Assembly (NCBI GenBank): GCA_963576725.1
Contig: OY755237.1
Coordinates: forward strand, 67,180,269 to 67,244,268
DNA length: 64,000 nucleotides
Source: Azorinus chamasolen
Taxonomy: Eukaryota > Mollusca > Bivalvia > Cardiida > Solecurtidae
Direction: 5' to 3'
The position numbers and the translations under genes were made by a program. This document shows positions 10,164 to 19,862 of this stretch, in pieces (positions within the stretch are counted from its first letter, which is position 1; each line of letters starts with the position of its first letter). The notes beneath the pieces were generated by a model. The model was not told the DNA's origin. It searched no databases and saw only the letters and a list, made by a program, of their open reading frames with translations.

Positions 10164-10399
10164 TTAACTCTTTCCTTGTTTTATATTTAGTCTAAATTTC
10201 AATACCTACTAAATATTCATGAGCAAAATTGTTAAAATGAATTTTTGAAGGTTAAACATTATAGCCATTTTAGAATATATAAAATTCCGTCAGCAAACAG
10301 AGCAGACCCTGGTCAGACGGCTCCTCTAGGAGCCGTCTGATCTGGGTCTACTCTGTCCGCAAATGCGTGAATAGGCATTTATGTGAGGGAAAGGGTTAA
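10164..10399. mobile_element. A'-type MITE, inverted
   Basis: TTAA at 10164-10167 and 10396-10399. AATACCTACTAAATATTCATG on the left. Hairpin 10294-10361 with apex GCTCCTCTAGGAGC. Confidence 0.8.
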
Positions 10400-10556
10400 A
10401 CAGTGGAAAGTATGAATTAAGTGCATCCCTCCTGGGGTGATGGTATGTTGTCTGCCGACAATGTATGTCGACTGTTGTGTTTGCCCCCGTCCGATCAACT
10501 CCTCCCACGTGCACCCCGTTTCCGGTCCTTAAAATTCATGATGAATATTTTAATGA

Positions 10557-10924
10557 AGTTACCCAGATCTGGGTCGATGTATAGCGTCTGTTGATGTCCT
10601 CGTATAAGTATCCCTTTATTTGTTAGACAGGCCTTTTCATGCATTTTGCAAAACAGAGTAGACCCAGATCAGACCACTCATGTATAGGAGCCTTCTGATC
10701 AGGAACTGCTCTGGTAGCGTATGCAATACTATATATCTAATTCTACAGCTTCTGCCAAAGCCAGATTCATGTGATCATATATACACAGCTATATAAAAAA
10801 CAGCTAATCAATACTCATGACGTCATTATTTCTTACATGAATATTCATGGCGTAGAGGGTTAAATACAGTTACCCATATCTGGGTCGTTGTTTAGCGTCG
10901 GTTATAGGCCTCGTACAATTATAT
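10557..10924. repeat. Direct repeats of about 55 bp flanking an A element
   Basis: AGTTACCCAGATCTGGGTCG..TCCTCGTATAA (10557-10607) recurs diverged after the element as AGTTACCCATATCTGGGTCG..CCTCGTACAA (10867-10915). The A copy lies exactly between them, so the flank was duplicated. Confidence 0.6.
10608..10863. mobile_element. A-family MITE
   Basis: Hairpin 10645-10706 with centre altered to CTCATGTATAGGAGCC. Right end ATGACGTCATTATTTCTTAC, GAATATTCATGGCG and AGGGTTAA at 10857-10863. Confidence 0.7.
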
Positions 10925-11115
10925 ACAGAAAACCCCGCTGAAGCGACCGATATGGACGTCTATAAAAGCAGATGGTTGCTTAACACAGGACGAAAGTAAT
11001 ACAACGCTCCTGCAAGAGCTTTCCGCATAACTTTCGCCCTGCATTAAGCTACCATCTGCCTCTGTGCTCCAGAATTAGACCCGAATGGGCGATCGCTTCA
11101 GACAGGTCTACTGTA
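10924..11115. mobile_element. C-family MITE
   Basis: TA at 10924-10925 and 11114-11115. Ends CAGAAAACCCCGCTGAAGCG and CGCTTCAGACAGGTCTACTG. The hairpin is shortened at its apex (AACGCTCCTGCAAGAGCTTT). Confidence 0.75.
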
Positions 11116-11237
11116 CATGTATGTCCTTGACCTCGTTTGTGGACACTGGTCTCATTTTCTTACCTCTATTGCTAACGAGTATTTAGGAGAAATCAACCCG
11201 GATTTGAACACTACATGTACTGTTATATACATGTATT

Positions 11238-11749
11238 TTAACCCTTTACTCCATGAATATTTATGAAATAATTAATGTATGTATAAATATTAACCCTTCG
11301 CTTGCTTAATTCTAAAATACATTTCTCCTTCTTTACCCATACCCTGTTGTATAATTATATATATCTTCACTGTGTACACGTATTTCGCTGTGCAATCACT
11401 GCTGTGGAGTGCACTGGTTGCACAATCAACTTGTAAATAGTGCAGACCCTGATGAGACAGCTCCTGCAGGAGCTGTCTCATCTGGGTCTTCACTATTTAC
11501 AGGTAGGTATATTGACGCGAATAGCAAGCGAAGGGTTAATGTATGTATGAATATTAATTAGCTTAATGTCTATTATAGCATAGGGACTAATAGTTTTGAT
11601 CTTGGCAGAAACTGTAGAGTTAGATCTATATTATTCTACTTAGCAAACAGAGCAGACCCTGATCAGACGGCTCCTATAGGAGCCGTCTGATCTGGATCTA
11701 CTCTGTTTGCAAATGCATAGAAAGGCGTATTTATGGGGTAAAGGGTTGA
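11238..11749. mobile_element. A-family MITE hosting a nested H element
   Basis: TTAACCCTTTACTCCATGAATATTTATG starts at 11238. After the H insertion the A sequence resumes at 11536 and runs through hairpin 11642-11711 to AAAGGGTTGA at 11743-11749. Confidence 0.8.
11290..11539. mobile_element. H-family TTAA MITE
   Basis: TTAACCCTTCGCTTGC and GCAAGCGAAGGGTTAA are near-perfect inverted ends at 11290 and 11539. Hairpin 11431-11503: TTGTAAATAGTGCAGACCC..GACAGCTCC, apex AGCTCCTGCAGGAGCT. A close second copy lies at 36050-36299. Confidence 0.85.
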
Positions 11750-11768
11750 TTCACTCAATATTTAGACC

Positions 11769-11850
11769 AACTCTGACAGCCTATGCGACCGGTTTAGATC
11801 CAAATGAGTCGCCTAGTTACTCGACGACTCCCTCAGGATTCACCCTGTGG
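11769..11850. repeat. B-family hairpin relic
   Basis: CCGGTTTAGATCCAAATGAGTCGCC..GACTCCCTCAGGATTCACC with centre CCTAGTTACTCG. Its flanks are unrecognisable. Confidence 0.5.
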
Positions 11851-12013
11851 ACGCCCTTTGGGTGATAGGGGGAAATTAACGTTGAGAATTGTAGCAGGCG
11901 AGAATAGCTGCAGACGAATTATTACTCCTTACAACAAGCAGTGTTTACCCCGATCAGAAGCACAGGGATCCACACCGCTTCATGACAGTCTATATAATTA
12001 TGCTATACAATAA

Positions 12014-12890
12014 ACAAAGGTTCTAACAGCCAGAACGGGCACCCATTTATCTCAAGTACTTGAACAAGTCTGCAACTCTTACATTTTATATGATAATTTA
12101 GTAATTCCTTCGGCTACTGAAAGTAAAGATATTTCACTACCAAGTAAGTAGCAAATACATTATTATAAATCCAACTATGATTTTCTAAAACAATTACTTG
12201 TTTTCCATTCTGGGCCCCGTTCACCCCGGTTTCACTATATCACAGCCATAACCTGGCGATTTTCAGTTCAAAAGATGGCGTGGTTCAATACAATAACCCA
12301 ATTATATCACCAATCTCCATTTGTTTTGTCCTCTAAATAAGTAAGCAACTAGCAACAACGGCCTTTCCGTCTGTCGTTATGTTTCTATTTCGGATGCTGC
12401 CATTTTGCAACAAATTTGAATGGAGCCATTTCATCGGATGAGCGATGGAAAAGTTGGGAAATCCGTGACGTCACGTACAATGGCTCCTTCCTCGACGATT
12501 TGAAGCAAACTGCCAAAACTCGCTAGTTTTGCATCATTCTTTTCAAGCTGGGGACTAAAAAATTGGAGATGGGTGATAGAATTGATTCGTTTTATTGAAA
12601 CACGCCATTTTTTAACTGCAAATTGCCAGGTTATTGCTGTGATATAATGAAACCGGGGTGAACGAACGTTTGTCAGTGATCCAAAAAACCCGTGAAAATT
12701 TGAGAAAATCATTGTTGGATTGATACTTGTTCATAAGTTACCGTTATAAGATTATATTTATTTGATAGAAAAATATGTTGGCTTTCAATAGCCGAAAGAA
12801 TTACGAAATTATCATTTAAATTGTAAGAGTTACAGTCATATTTGTATTCGTGGTACACGGATATCCGTTCTGCCAGTTGGAACCCTTGTT
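12014..12890. mobile_element. L element: long inverted-repeat foldback
   Basis: The outer ends AAAGGTTCTAACAGCCAGAAC and GTTCTGCCAGTTGGAACCCTT are inverted. Further inside, CAACTCTTACATTTTATATG pairs with ATTTAAATTGTAAGAGTTAC, and CCTTCGGCTACTGAAAG with CTTTCAATAGCCGAAAG. An inner inverted-repeat module sits at the middle. No reading frame looks like a transposase. Confidence 0.7.
12218..12664. repeat. Inner inverted-repeat module of L
   Basis: Ends GTTCACCCCGGTTTCAC and GAAACCGGGGTGAAC are almost perfect. The interior includes CGTGACGTCACG at about 12468 and TTTGAAGCAAACTGCC. A second copy is at 12947-13795. Confidence 0.7.
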
Positions 12891-12946
12891 ATTATATAGT
12901 ACATATCGACCCCCATGAAGCGGTCCAGACCTCTGCGGTCTCACCC

Positions 12947-13795
12947 TATCACAGCGATAACCTGGCCATATGCAGTTCAAAATATGGCGTGGTTCAATAA
13001 AACGACTCGGATTTTATCACCGATCTCCATCTTTTTAGTTCCCAGCATCAAAAGAATGATGTAAAACTAGCAATTTTTTTCCAGTTAGCTTCAAATCGCC
13101 GAGGAAGGAGCCATTGTACGTGACGTCACGGATTTCCCAAGTTTTCCTTCGTTCATCCAATGAAATGGCTCCGTTCATATTTTTTCCAAAATGGCAGCAT
13201 CCGAAATAGAAACATATCGACAGACGGAAAGGCCGCTGTTGCTAGTTGCTTACGTATTTAGAGGACAGAACAAATGGAGATTGGTGATACAGTGCTCCCT
13301 CCCTACAACGACCCTCTCAATAACGATTCCCTCCTTACAACAACGCATGTCACTGTTTCCTAAATAAGGCTCTAGAAACAACTTTTTTCCATCGTATTTT
13401 CTTTATGCCTCCATCAAACCCTATGTTGTGACCACTCTTTAGAATCGTCACTGTGTGACGATTCTAAAGAGTGGTCACAACATAGGGTTTGATTGAGGGA
13501 TAACGGTTTTAGTTCTCGAAATACACCTTATCTGGGGATCTGCAAACAAGCTAATTATGTTTCATTTTCCCTCCCTATAACAACTCCCTCTGAGCAACAC
13601 ATACAATCTTCGTATCCCAAAGGGTGTCGTTGTAGAGAGGGAGCACTGTAGAATGTGTTTGTTTTATTGAAATACGCCCTTTTTTGAACTGCAAATCGCC
13701 AGATTATTGCTGTGATATAGTGAGACCAGGGTGAACGATCGTTTGTCAATGACCCAGAAAGTTTGAGAAAATAATTGTTGGACTGATATTTGAAC
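12947..13795. mobile_element. Second L copy, interior inverted, split by F
   Basis: Starts TCTCACCCTATCACAGCGATAACC and ends ATATAGTGAGACCAGGGTGAAC..GAAAATAATTGTTGGACTG. Relative to the copy at 12.2 kb the middle (CGTGACGTCACGG, CAGACGGAAAGGCC) is reversed. An F element interrupts it at 13290-13648. Confidence 0.75.
13290..13648. mobile_element. F-family TA MITE inserted in L
   Basis: TA at 13288-13289 and 13649-13650. Ends CAGTGCTCCCTCCCTACAAC and GTTGTAGAGAGGGAGCACTG are perfect inverted repeats. The hairpin has 39-nt perfect arms (13413-13451 and 13455-13493) with a 3-nt loop. The ends place it in the Tc1/mariner-pogo group. Confidence 0.88.
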
Positions 13796-13859
13796 ACTAC
13801 ATGGAATTCTAACCTAAGCCAAATAATATTATCATGAAACAGTCCTTTCATTTATGCCG

Positions 13860-13960
13860 AGCTCATCCATCTTAGAACTGCACAGGATCGAACACACAAC
13901 CTCCCGCCCCGAAAACAGTTGAGAACGGATTAAGTCACATTTGCGCCAACAGAGGAATCC
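13860..13960 (-). repeat. Possible tRNA-derived SINE fragment
   Basis: On the minus strand GGTTGTGTGTTCGATCCTG resembles a pol III B box, with TTGGCGCAAATGTG about 50 bases upstream as a poor A box. No tail or target duplication is visible. Confidence 0.3.
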
Positions 13961-13986
13961 ACAAATAGATCAAAGGCACCCAACCA

Positions 13987-14392
13987 GGTCCCAGTTTCAC
14001 GAATATTCTTAAGTTATTACTTAGTTATTTTAAGATTTTACACAAGAACATTAATTTTCATAAATCAATGTTTATTACGAAAAGAAAGGTAAGCTGTTTG
14101 CTGATTTTTCATTTTGAGAACAGACATTGTGTTTGATAATAAGTGAAAGCGATCTTAAATGAAAAACATATATTTAAGAATTTGTAACAAATTTAAGAAA
14201 ATTCATTTTGGGTTTAATTAGATGTTTCATACAAACAACATTGCTAGATGTATTTAAATATATAACAGACTATCTGTAAGGATTCTGTTTAGATAAATTT
14301 ATTTCACCTATCTTCTCTAGATGCAAGTTTAAATCCCCTAATAACTTAAGCCTGATATTGAGTACTTATAAATGTTCGTGAAACTGGGGACT
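13987..14392. mobile_element. J element, about 405 bp, terminal inverted repeats
   Basis: GGTCCCAGTTTCACGAA at the left pairs with TTCGTGAAACTGGGGAC at the right. Inside, further inverted parts (CTTAAGTTATTAC / TAATAACTTAAG) make it a foldback. AT-rich interior with no frame. Single copy in this window. Confidence 0.65.
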
Positions 14393-14511
14393 GGGTTTGC
14401 ATACTCAATCTGACTGTAATATTCTCATGACCTCTTTTTTCTTTTCAAAACTTAGCCAATTTGGTTCCTGTTCTGCATTTGTTCATTATACGTTAACCCC
14501 ACAAGTCACTT

Positions 14512-14600
14512 TTTACACCTAAGCCTTTACCTAATGAATATTCATGTATGGAATAATGACATCAAGGAAATAATTAGCTGGACTTTATGAAGACCTCTCT
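14512..14600. repeat. A-family left-end fragment
   Basis: CCTTTACCTAATGAATATTCATG and AATAATGACATCAAGG are the A terminal region. Nothing of the hairpin follows. Confidence 0.5.
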
Positions 14601-15099
14601 GAGACGATTCTAATAAGTAGTAGCAAGATAGGATTTGCCTGGAAAATAAGAGATTTTGATTGATCAGTTCACATCTTTATCTACAGCCCCAGGTTCACCT
14701 TTTGTCCCGGCCATGTTTTATTTACGTACTGACCACTGCTCTGGTGGTCTATTTACACGGTCTGCACGAAATCAACCCCATGTCTCCCTTCCACTGCCAG
14801 TCTTTTAGTGATTTCTATATGAAACCATTACTAAATCCAGATCAGGTGCAGAGCTAATCACAGGCTAACCCGAATCTAAGATGATTACCACTTAGACATT
14901 CCATTACTGTTAAAGTCTGTAGTTATAAAGGATTTGGAGCAATTCAGAGGACGATGATGCTGTACACAGATACAGATTTGGTCGGCACATGGTTATATTG
15001 CCTATTGCACATGCCTTTTATTGCAGTACGGGAATCTATGCGTCACTGCGCAGGACACGGGAGGTCAGGACACACTAACTTTTAAAGGTACTGCATATA
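14601..15099. other. No recognisable feature
   Basis: No family end or hairpin. Short open frames only. Confidence 0.35.
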
Positions 15100-15285
15100 A
15101 TAATTGGGGCAATAAACAAAATCAGGAGTCTTATAGGATTCGTCTGATCAGTGTCTGCTCTGGTTGCTCTATAATAAATAATATAGCCCTGCTTCTACAG
15201 TTTCTGACACGGTCAGAATTTCTTTGTTACTTATCATAAACCTTCAGTCATTAATATTCATAAAGTCACGAATGCTTACATAAGT
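15100..15285. repeat. A-family right half, decayed
   Basis: GATTCGTCTGATCAGTGTCTGCTCTGG, CTACAGTTTCTGACACGG and TTAATATTCATAAAGTCACG follow the A right-half order. Confidence 0.5.
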
Positions 15286-15310
15286 GTCCAGGACAGGCCG
15301 CCATGCTGTG

Positions 15311-15537
15311 TTAACCCATTCCCTCATATTGACGACTTTTGGCGACTCTGTAAAAGTTACTTTGTGAAACCATTGTGATAAATAGAGCATTTGCTCCTAT
15401 AGGAGCAAATGCTCTATTTATCACAATGGTTTCAAACTACAAAATTCATTTTTTTCCTTTTCTCTAATTAATGCTCCTTTTCGGTAGATTTATTCAAAAA
15501 GATTGTATCCAAAATTAGCCTATAAGGTAATGGGTTA
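15311..15537. mobile_element. D-family TTAA MITE, perfect palindrome
   Basis: TTAA at 15311-15314 and 15534-15537. The hairpin is a perfect 68-bp palindrome at 15366-15433 with no loop, apex GCTCCTATAGGAGC. The right side carries GCTCCTTTTCGGTAGATTTATTC as in every D copy. Confidence 0.88.
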
Positions 15538-15540
15538 ACA

Positions 15541-15696
15541 TGGCCAAACCATTGCCTGGCGGTCTCTCTCGAAGTTCCTGTGAGTTTCTGACCATGTATG
15601 GTCCGTGCATGATATAATTTATGGAGGATTTTATCTCGAAAGCCTCGACTTGTCTCCCTGACACAGGAAGTGTCACACTTAAACGAGAGGCCTGCA
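15541..15696 (-). other. Possible exon-like open stretch
   Basis: On the minus strand 52 codons stay open after a pyrimidine-rich tract ending in AG (near 15697). The peptide contains EAFEIKSSINYIMHGPYMV and RPPGNGLAM, with a composition unlike the repeat readings around it. A second frame is also open and I recognise no family, so this may be chance. It ends against the D element. Confidence 0.2.
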
Positions 15697-15787
15697 CTTG
15701 CAGTGGAAGGGGATGGTGCTTTTTTCAAATTCTGTCGAGCTGTGTCATGGCAACTATAGCAGACTCAATATTTCTTTCTTTCAGGAG

Positions 15788-15842
15788 ACATATTTGCTAG
15801 ATTGTTGCCTACCAAGTATGCTAGATTGTTGCCTACCAAATA
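15788..15842. repeat. Two-copy 24-bp tandem duplication
   Basis: TGCTAGATTGTTGCCTACCA occurs twice in a row at a 24-base step. Confidence 0.7.
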
Positions 15843-15849
15843 TGTGTGT

Positions 15850-15962
15850 TGTCGGTGCGGAACCGAGTGTATACGGCATTTTGAAAAAGTGTAGACCCAG
15901 ATCAAAGGACTCGTTAGGGAGTCATTTGATCAGGGACATGGGTCTGCACTGTTTATCATGAA
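15850..15962. repeat. A2-family copy
   Basis: AAGTGTAGACCCAGATCAAAGGACTCG..TTTGATCAGGGACATGGGTCTGCACTGTTTA. The right arm contains a small internal duplication (GGGACATGGGTC). Confidence 0.55.
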
Positions 15963-16324
15963 CATCATTTTTGATACAATGTTTTGTTTAATTAATATTC
16001 AAAAAGGAAGGAGCTAGTTTATATTATTCAGCAGATGAATTTGGTTACTAGTGACTTGCCTGTTACTGGAGTTTGTTAATAGGTCCAAAAGTTCCGATTG
16101 AGAGCAATCATGTTCAGTTGAATAAAAAACGTTACAATAGTAAAAGGTGAGGATAAGTTTGTGTACCTTTAACTGCAGGTTGTCCTCAGTTCACATTGGG
16201 TTCCGCCCGGTCACTGTAGACCTATAACTGTATATTGAATTGTCCTTTGTAGACGGCCGGACTGGTTGACCTGCGATGTCATCGTGTTGACCTTAAACAC
16301 GCTCCTTGGCGAAATCGTACTTAT
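15963..16324. other. No recognisable feature
   Basis: No hairpin, end motif or coding pattern. Confidence 0.35.
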
Positions 16325-16400
16325 CCTGGCAGTCAGTTTAGATCCTGATGAGACGTCGAGTAACCGAACGTCGTGTCAGGGTCTACGCTCTTCGCCACTC
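16325..16400. repeat. B-family hairpin relic
   Basis: CAGTTTAGATCCTGATGAGACGTCGAGTAACCGAACG..GTCAGGGTCTACG. One arm is well kept, the other decayed. Confidence 0.5.
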
Positions 16401-17044
16401 CAGTGTAAATTATCACCCAAACATTGTAATGTACACTGTTAGAATTGAAGCAGACAAACGTTTTTGCAGACGACAAATCGCCTTCGTTGGCATAAGTTTA
16501 ATCGGCGCTTATGGGCAGATGCAAAAATTTTTATGTCACAAAAAATCAAGTTATTCCGAGCCCGGAAGGAAATCTTCGTCCATAATGAACTGCAGTCTCC
16601 GGTCAACAATTTTAACCTCAGCTGACCCCATCTACATAATGATATAGTATCAATCGATATAATGCATATCGCATTTGAGAACTGGTTTGATCCAGATCTA
16701 AGCAAGACAACTTGAGTTCTTTTAGTGGTAATAACTATTTGTGTCAACAATAATACCGTCTTCTAGTCAATCCTACCCATTTCTGTTTTAGAGTACAATA
16801 ACTTAACGAAATTATTCATTTTCCGAAATGTAAAGGCAAATGTCTCTGTAAGTTCAAATACAAAAATAACAAACGCAGTCCTGACCTATAAACAAGTTAT
16901 ATGAATAAAATGACCATCAATTTTGTTTGGACAGTTTTGCGCAGATGTTTGTGTCAAACGTCTTTCCACAACATGGGAGAAACTGATGATTAAATCCCTC
17001 ATTGCCACGTATTGTCGTCTGCAAACTATCTCTTCTGCTTCAAT
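16401..17044. other. Unassigned, with B-like flank motifs
   Basis: GAATTGAAGCAGACAAACG and TTGCAGACGACAAATCG at 16442-16480, and TATTGTCGTCTGCAAAC near 17010, resemble B flanks. No hairpin lies between them. Confidence 0.35.
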
Positions 17045-17276
17045 TTAACCCATTAGTCAACTTGTACACCTTTCTATGCTTCTGCAAACAGAGAAGACCC
17101 AGATCAGACGGCTCCTATAGGAGCCGTCTGATCAGGGTCTGCTCTGTTTGCTTATGATATAATATAGATATAATTCTATTATGATTCTACAGATTCTGCC
17201 ATGGCTAAAACTCCCTGTGTCCGTGTGCATTTCATCTAATACTTTCTTACATGATTATTCATGGAGTAAAGGCTTA
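17045..17276. mobile_element. A-family MITE
   Basis: TTAA at 17045-17048. Hairpin 17084-17151 has full arms and apex GCTCCTATAGGAGC. Right end GATTATTCATGGAGTAAAGG, terminal TTAA mutated to CTTA. Confidence 0.8.
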
Positions 17277-17326
17277 CTACATTAAATTTAATATTCATTC
17301 GTTTTGTTAAAATCATAATCAGAATC

Positions 17327-17430
17327 ATAAGCGGTTTGAATTCTGATGATAGGCACGCATGAGTTGCACGGCGTCTCATCTGGATCTAAACTGTGTACAA
17401 AGGTGATCTCAGATGTCAAAGGTGATGGCA
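17327..17430. repeat. B-family copy, left arm decayed
   Basis: GCGGTTTGAATTCTGATGATAGG..CACGGCGTCTCATCTGGATC. AAACTGTGTACAAAGGTG follows. Confidence 0.55.
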
Positions 17431-17526
17431 ATGAAAGCTTTAACTTTTCAAAATGTTCTTAATTCAGATAAGACACTGCGCAACTGGGCGATTCGCAAGA
17501 ATCCAAGCTGACTTTCTATACGCATT

Positions 17527-17546
17527 TCTCTCTCTCTCTCTGTCTT

Positions 17547-17584
<38 letters not shown>

Positions 17585-17640
17585 CGTGTCTCTGTCTCTC
17601 TCTGTCGCTCTCTGTCTGTATCTCTGTCTGTCTCTCTCTG
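17527..17640. repeat. CT-rich microsatellite
   Basis: (TC)n with interruptions by TG, including an uninterrupted (TC) block at about 17551-17581. Produces spurious Ser/Leu-rich and Arg/Glu-rich frames on both strands. Confidence 0.9.
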
Positions 17641-17650
17641 GAAGATTGGA

Positions 17651-17694
17651 CACCCAAAGTACATTGATATGGTACATACCAATGCACTTTGGTG
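17651..17694. repeat. Small imperfect inverted repeat
   Basis: ACACCCAAAGTACATTGATA pairs with TACCAATGCACTTTGGTGT. It is unlike any other hairpin in the window. Confidence 0.6.
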
Positions 17695-17704
17695 TTCAGT
17701 TTTC

Positions 17705-17953
17705 CAAGTTTATTGCATGGATATTCATGTTAGAAATAATGGCATAATGAATATTAACTAGATTGATTGTTATAATAGCACATGAACACAGGCATTTTTG
17801 TCTATGGTTGGAATTATAGAATCATATCTACGTTATATCAAAACCAAACAGAGCAGACCCTGATCAGACGGCTCCTATAGGAGCAGTCTGATCTGACTCC
17901 TGCTCTGTTTGAAAAGGTGTTTACAAATGTGTGTGTATGAGGGAAAGGGTCAA
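17705..17953. mobile_element. A-family MITE
   Basis: GGATATTCATGTTAGAAATAATG left; hairpin 17845-17911 with apex GCTCCTATAGGAGC; right end GAGGGAAAGGGTCAA (TTAA mutated to TCAA). Confidence 0.75.
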
Positions 17954-18176
17954 CAGTAAGGGGGGAAGGATGATTGATATTACAAAATTGTTTTGCCTTT
18001 CTATTGTGTATATTTTATCACTTAGGCAGTCGGGTCTTGCGCTGGTCAGTTGGTCAGTTCTCACGCTCCCAAGTCCCCTGTCCGTATCGGGTCATCTTAT
18101 TACCTGAGTTATCCAGAGATGCCAGTTCATGCAAAATGTTATCTGCTTTGAATATGACTTCTTGGGTATTAAACCC

Positions 18177-18403
18177 TTAACCCATTACCTCATTGGCTAT
18201 TTTTAGATACAACCTCTTTGAATAAATCAACCGAAAAGGAGCATTAACTAGAGAAAAGGAAAAAATAGAATTTGTAGAATGAAACCATTTTGATAAATAG
18301 AGCATTTGCTCCTATAGGAGCAAATGCTCTATTTATTACAATGCTTTCAACAGGTGACTTTTGCAGAGGCGTCAAAAGGCGTCAATATAAGAGAATGGGT
18401 TAA
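18177..18403. mobile_element. D-family TTAA MITE, inverted
   Basis: TTAA at 18177-18180 and 18400-18403. Hairpin about 18281-18352 with apex GCTCCTATAGGAGC and two arm substitutions. GACTTTTGCAGAGGCGTC lies on the right. Confidence 0.85.
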
Positions 18404-18414
18404 CTGGTAATTTT

Positions 18415-18703
18415 TCATGTAAGAAATAACGACATCATGAATTCTTAATAGCTGATAGAGGAGCTTTCTGCATTACTTTTGTCCTGCATTAAGCAACCAC
18501 CTGCTTATAAAGTCAGCTATGCTTATTCTTTAAGTGGTTGCATTAGAGGGGTTCTACTGTAATATACACTGTAGATAATTATGATTCAACAGTTTCTGGC
18601 ATGGCCAAAGATTCCTGTGCTCATGTGCCATATAACTTTTAATCGTATCAACGTTCATGTTGTCATTATTTCTTACATGGATGTCCATAGAGTGAAGGGT
18701 TAA
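18415..18703. repeat. A-C-A sandwich
   Basis: An A left fragment (TTCATGTAAGAAATAACGAC) is followed by the right half of a C element (GAGGAGCTTTCTGC..GGGGTTCTACTG, 18456-18560). An A right half then ends GTGAAGGGTTAA at 18700-18703. This could be C inserted in A with the C left half later deleted. Confidence 0.6.
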
Positions 18704-18915
18704 ACTTTGAAAACAGTTTGGATCTAGATGAGACGCCTAGACACCCGGTGTCTCATCAGGGTCCAAACTGTTTGACATTCCCATACTGTTGTTGTTGTTT
18801 TTTAAAAAAAAAAAGGAACGAAGAAGCCTATAGCTGACGATAAATGTAACATACGATAATCTTAGCAGACGATAATCTTAGACGATAATCTTAGCAAAAG
18901 AAGTTTACTTTACGG
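18700..18915. repeat. B-family copy with internal tandem
   Basis: Starts on the A TTAA. Hairpin 18711-18774 (AACAGTTTGGATCTAGATG..). On the right ACGATAATCTTAGC is repeated three times, an expansion of the usual two-copy B motif. Confidence 0.65.
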
Positions 18916-18943
18916 CCAATGGGTTACTAGTCTGATAACAAGG

Positions 18944-19119
18944 TACAGTAAAACTTCTCTATAACGACCACTAAATTGTGTTAATCAGTTTGTATTTTGG
19001 GCAGGTGGTTGCTTAAAGCAAAGTGAAAGTTTTACTTTCACCTTGCGTTAAGCATCCATCTGCTTTTAACACAAAATATTTGATGTAATTTAGTGGTCGT
19101 TATAGAGAGGTTATATGTA
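18944..19119. mobile_element. C2-type MITE with shortened hairpin
   Basis: CAGTAAAACTTCTCTATAACG left and CGTTATAGAGAGGTTATATG right. Arms AGCAAAGTGAAAG and CTTTCACCTTGCGTTAAGC meet at GTTTTAC with the usual AACGCTCC apex deleted. Confidence 0.75.
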
Positions 19120-19133
19120 TGTGCGGAATTTGC

Positions 19134-19330
19134 TTAACTCTTTACCTCATGAATATTCATGTAAGAAATAATCACATCATGAATAATAATTTGATGATTT
19201 GTTTTATTAATGGCATATGAAATAAATTGTAGAACTAGAATTTTATTACGGTATTTCAAAGGCAGACAGAACACACCCTAAACGGACCCATCTGAATGGG
19301 TATATCCTTTTTGGAAAGACATATCTACGA
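19134..19330. repeat. A-family MITE, hairpin decayed
   Basis: Left end TTAACTCTTTACCTCATGAATATTCATG is good. The core is reduced to GCAGACAGAACACACCCTAAACGG. Confidence 0.6.
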
Positions 19331-19335
19331 GGCTG

Positions 19336-19530
19336 TTAAATCGTTCGATAAAATAAGGAAATAAAATAAATAAATGCAAATTTCAAAGGAATAAAGCACA
19401 TATATAGAAATAGCGTTTGAGACAAAAAGTGAAGTCCCTGATCAGACGCCGTCTTGAAAAGGCGGCGTCCGATCTGGGACTGCACTATTTGCCGTGGTGC
19501 ATTCTTGCGACACTGGTGGTGAAGGGTTAA
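19336..19530. mobile_element. I-family MITE
   Basis: TTAA at 19336-19339 and 19527-19530. Hairpin 19409-19495: AAAAGTGAAGTCCCTGATC..GACGCCGTCTTGAAAAGGCGGCGTC..GATCTGGGACTGCAC. The right end CACCAGTGTCGC motif reads inverted before GGGTTAA. Near-identical inverted copy at 28281-28475, third copy near 50.2 kb. Confidence 0.8.
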
Positions 19531-19588
19531 AGAAAAGTATATGCATATTATATTTTTAAAAAATAGATCAATTGTCACATTTTGTGTG

Positions 19589-19862
19589 TACAGTAAAACC
19601 TCTCTATAACGACAACTAAATTACATCAAGTATTTTGTGTTAAAGACAGGCGGTTGCTTAAAGCAAGGTGAAGGAAAACAGAACGCTCCTATAGGACCGT
19701 TCTGTTTTACTTTCTCCTTGCTATAAGCAGCCACCTGCCCTAAATACCAACTAATTAACACAATTTAGTGGCCGTTATAGAGAGGTTTAGGCAGGTGACT
19801 GTCCTTCAGAAAGCTCATCTGGCTGCATGACTTTCATCCTGTAATAGGTTGCCACCTGTCTG
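19589..19862. mobile_element. C2-type MITE followed by a C fragment
   Basis: CAGTAAAACCTCTCTATAACG at 19591 and its inverse ending near 19789. Hairpin apex AACGCTCCTATAGGACCGTT. The right TG/TA end is missing and a C scrap (GGCAGGTGACTGTCC..CCACCTGTC) is fused on. Confidence 0.75.

Noticed and set aside
17448..17761. Arg/Glu-rich and Ser/Leu-rich frames
   Set aside because: Artefacts of the (TC)n microsatellite on the two strands.
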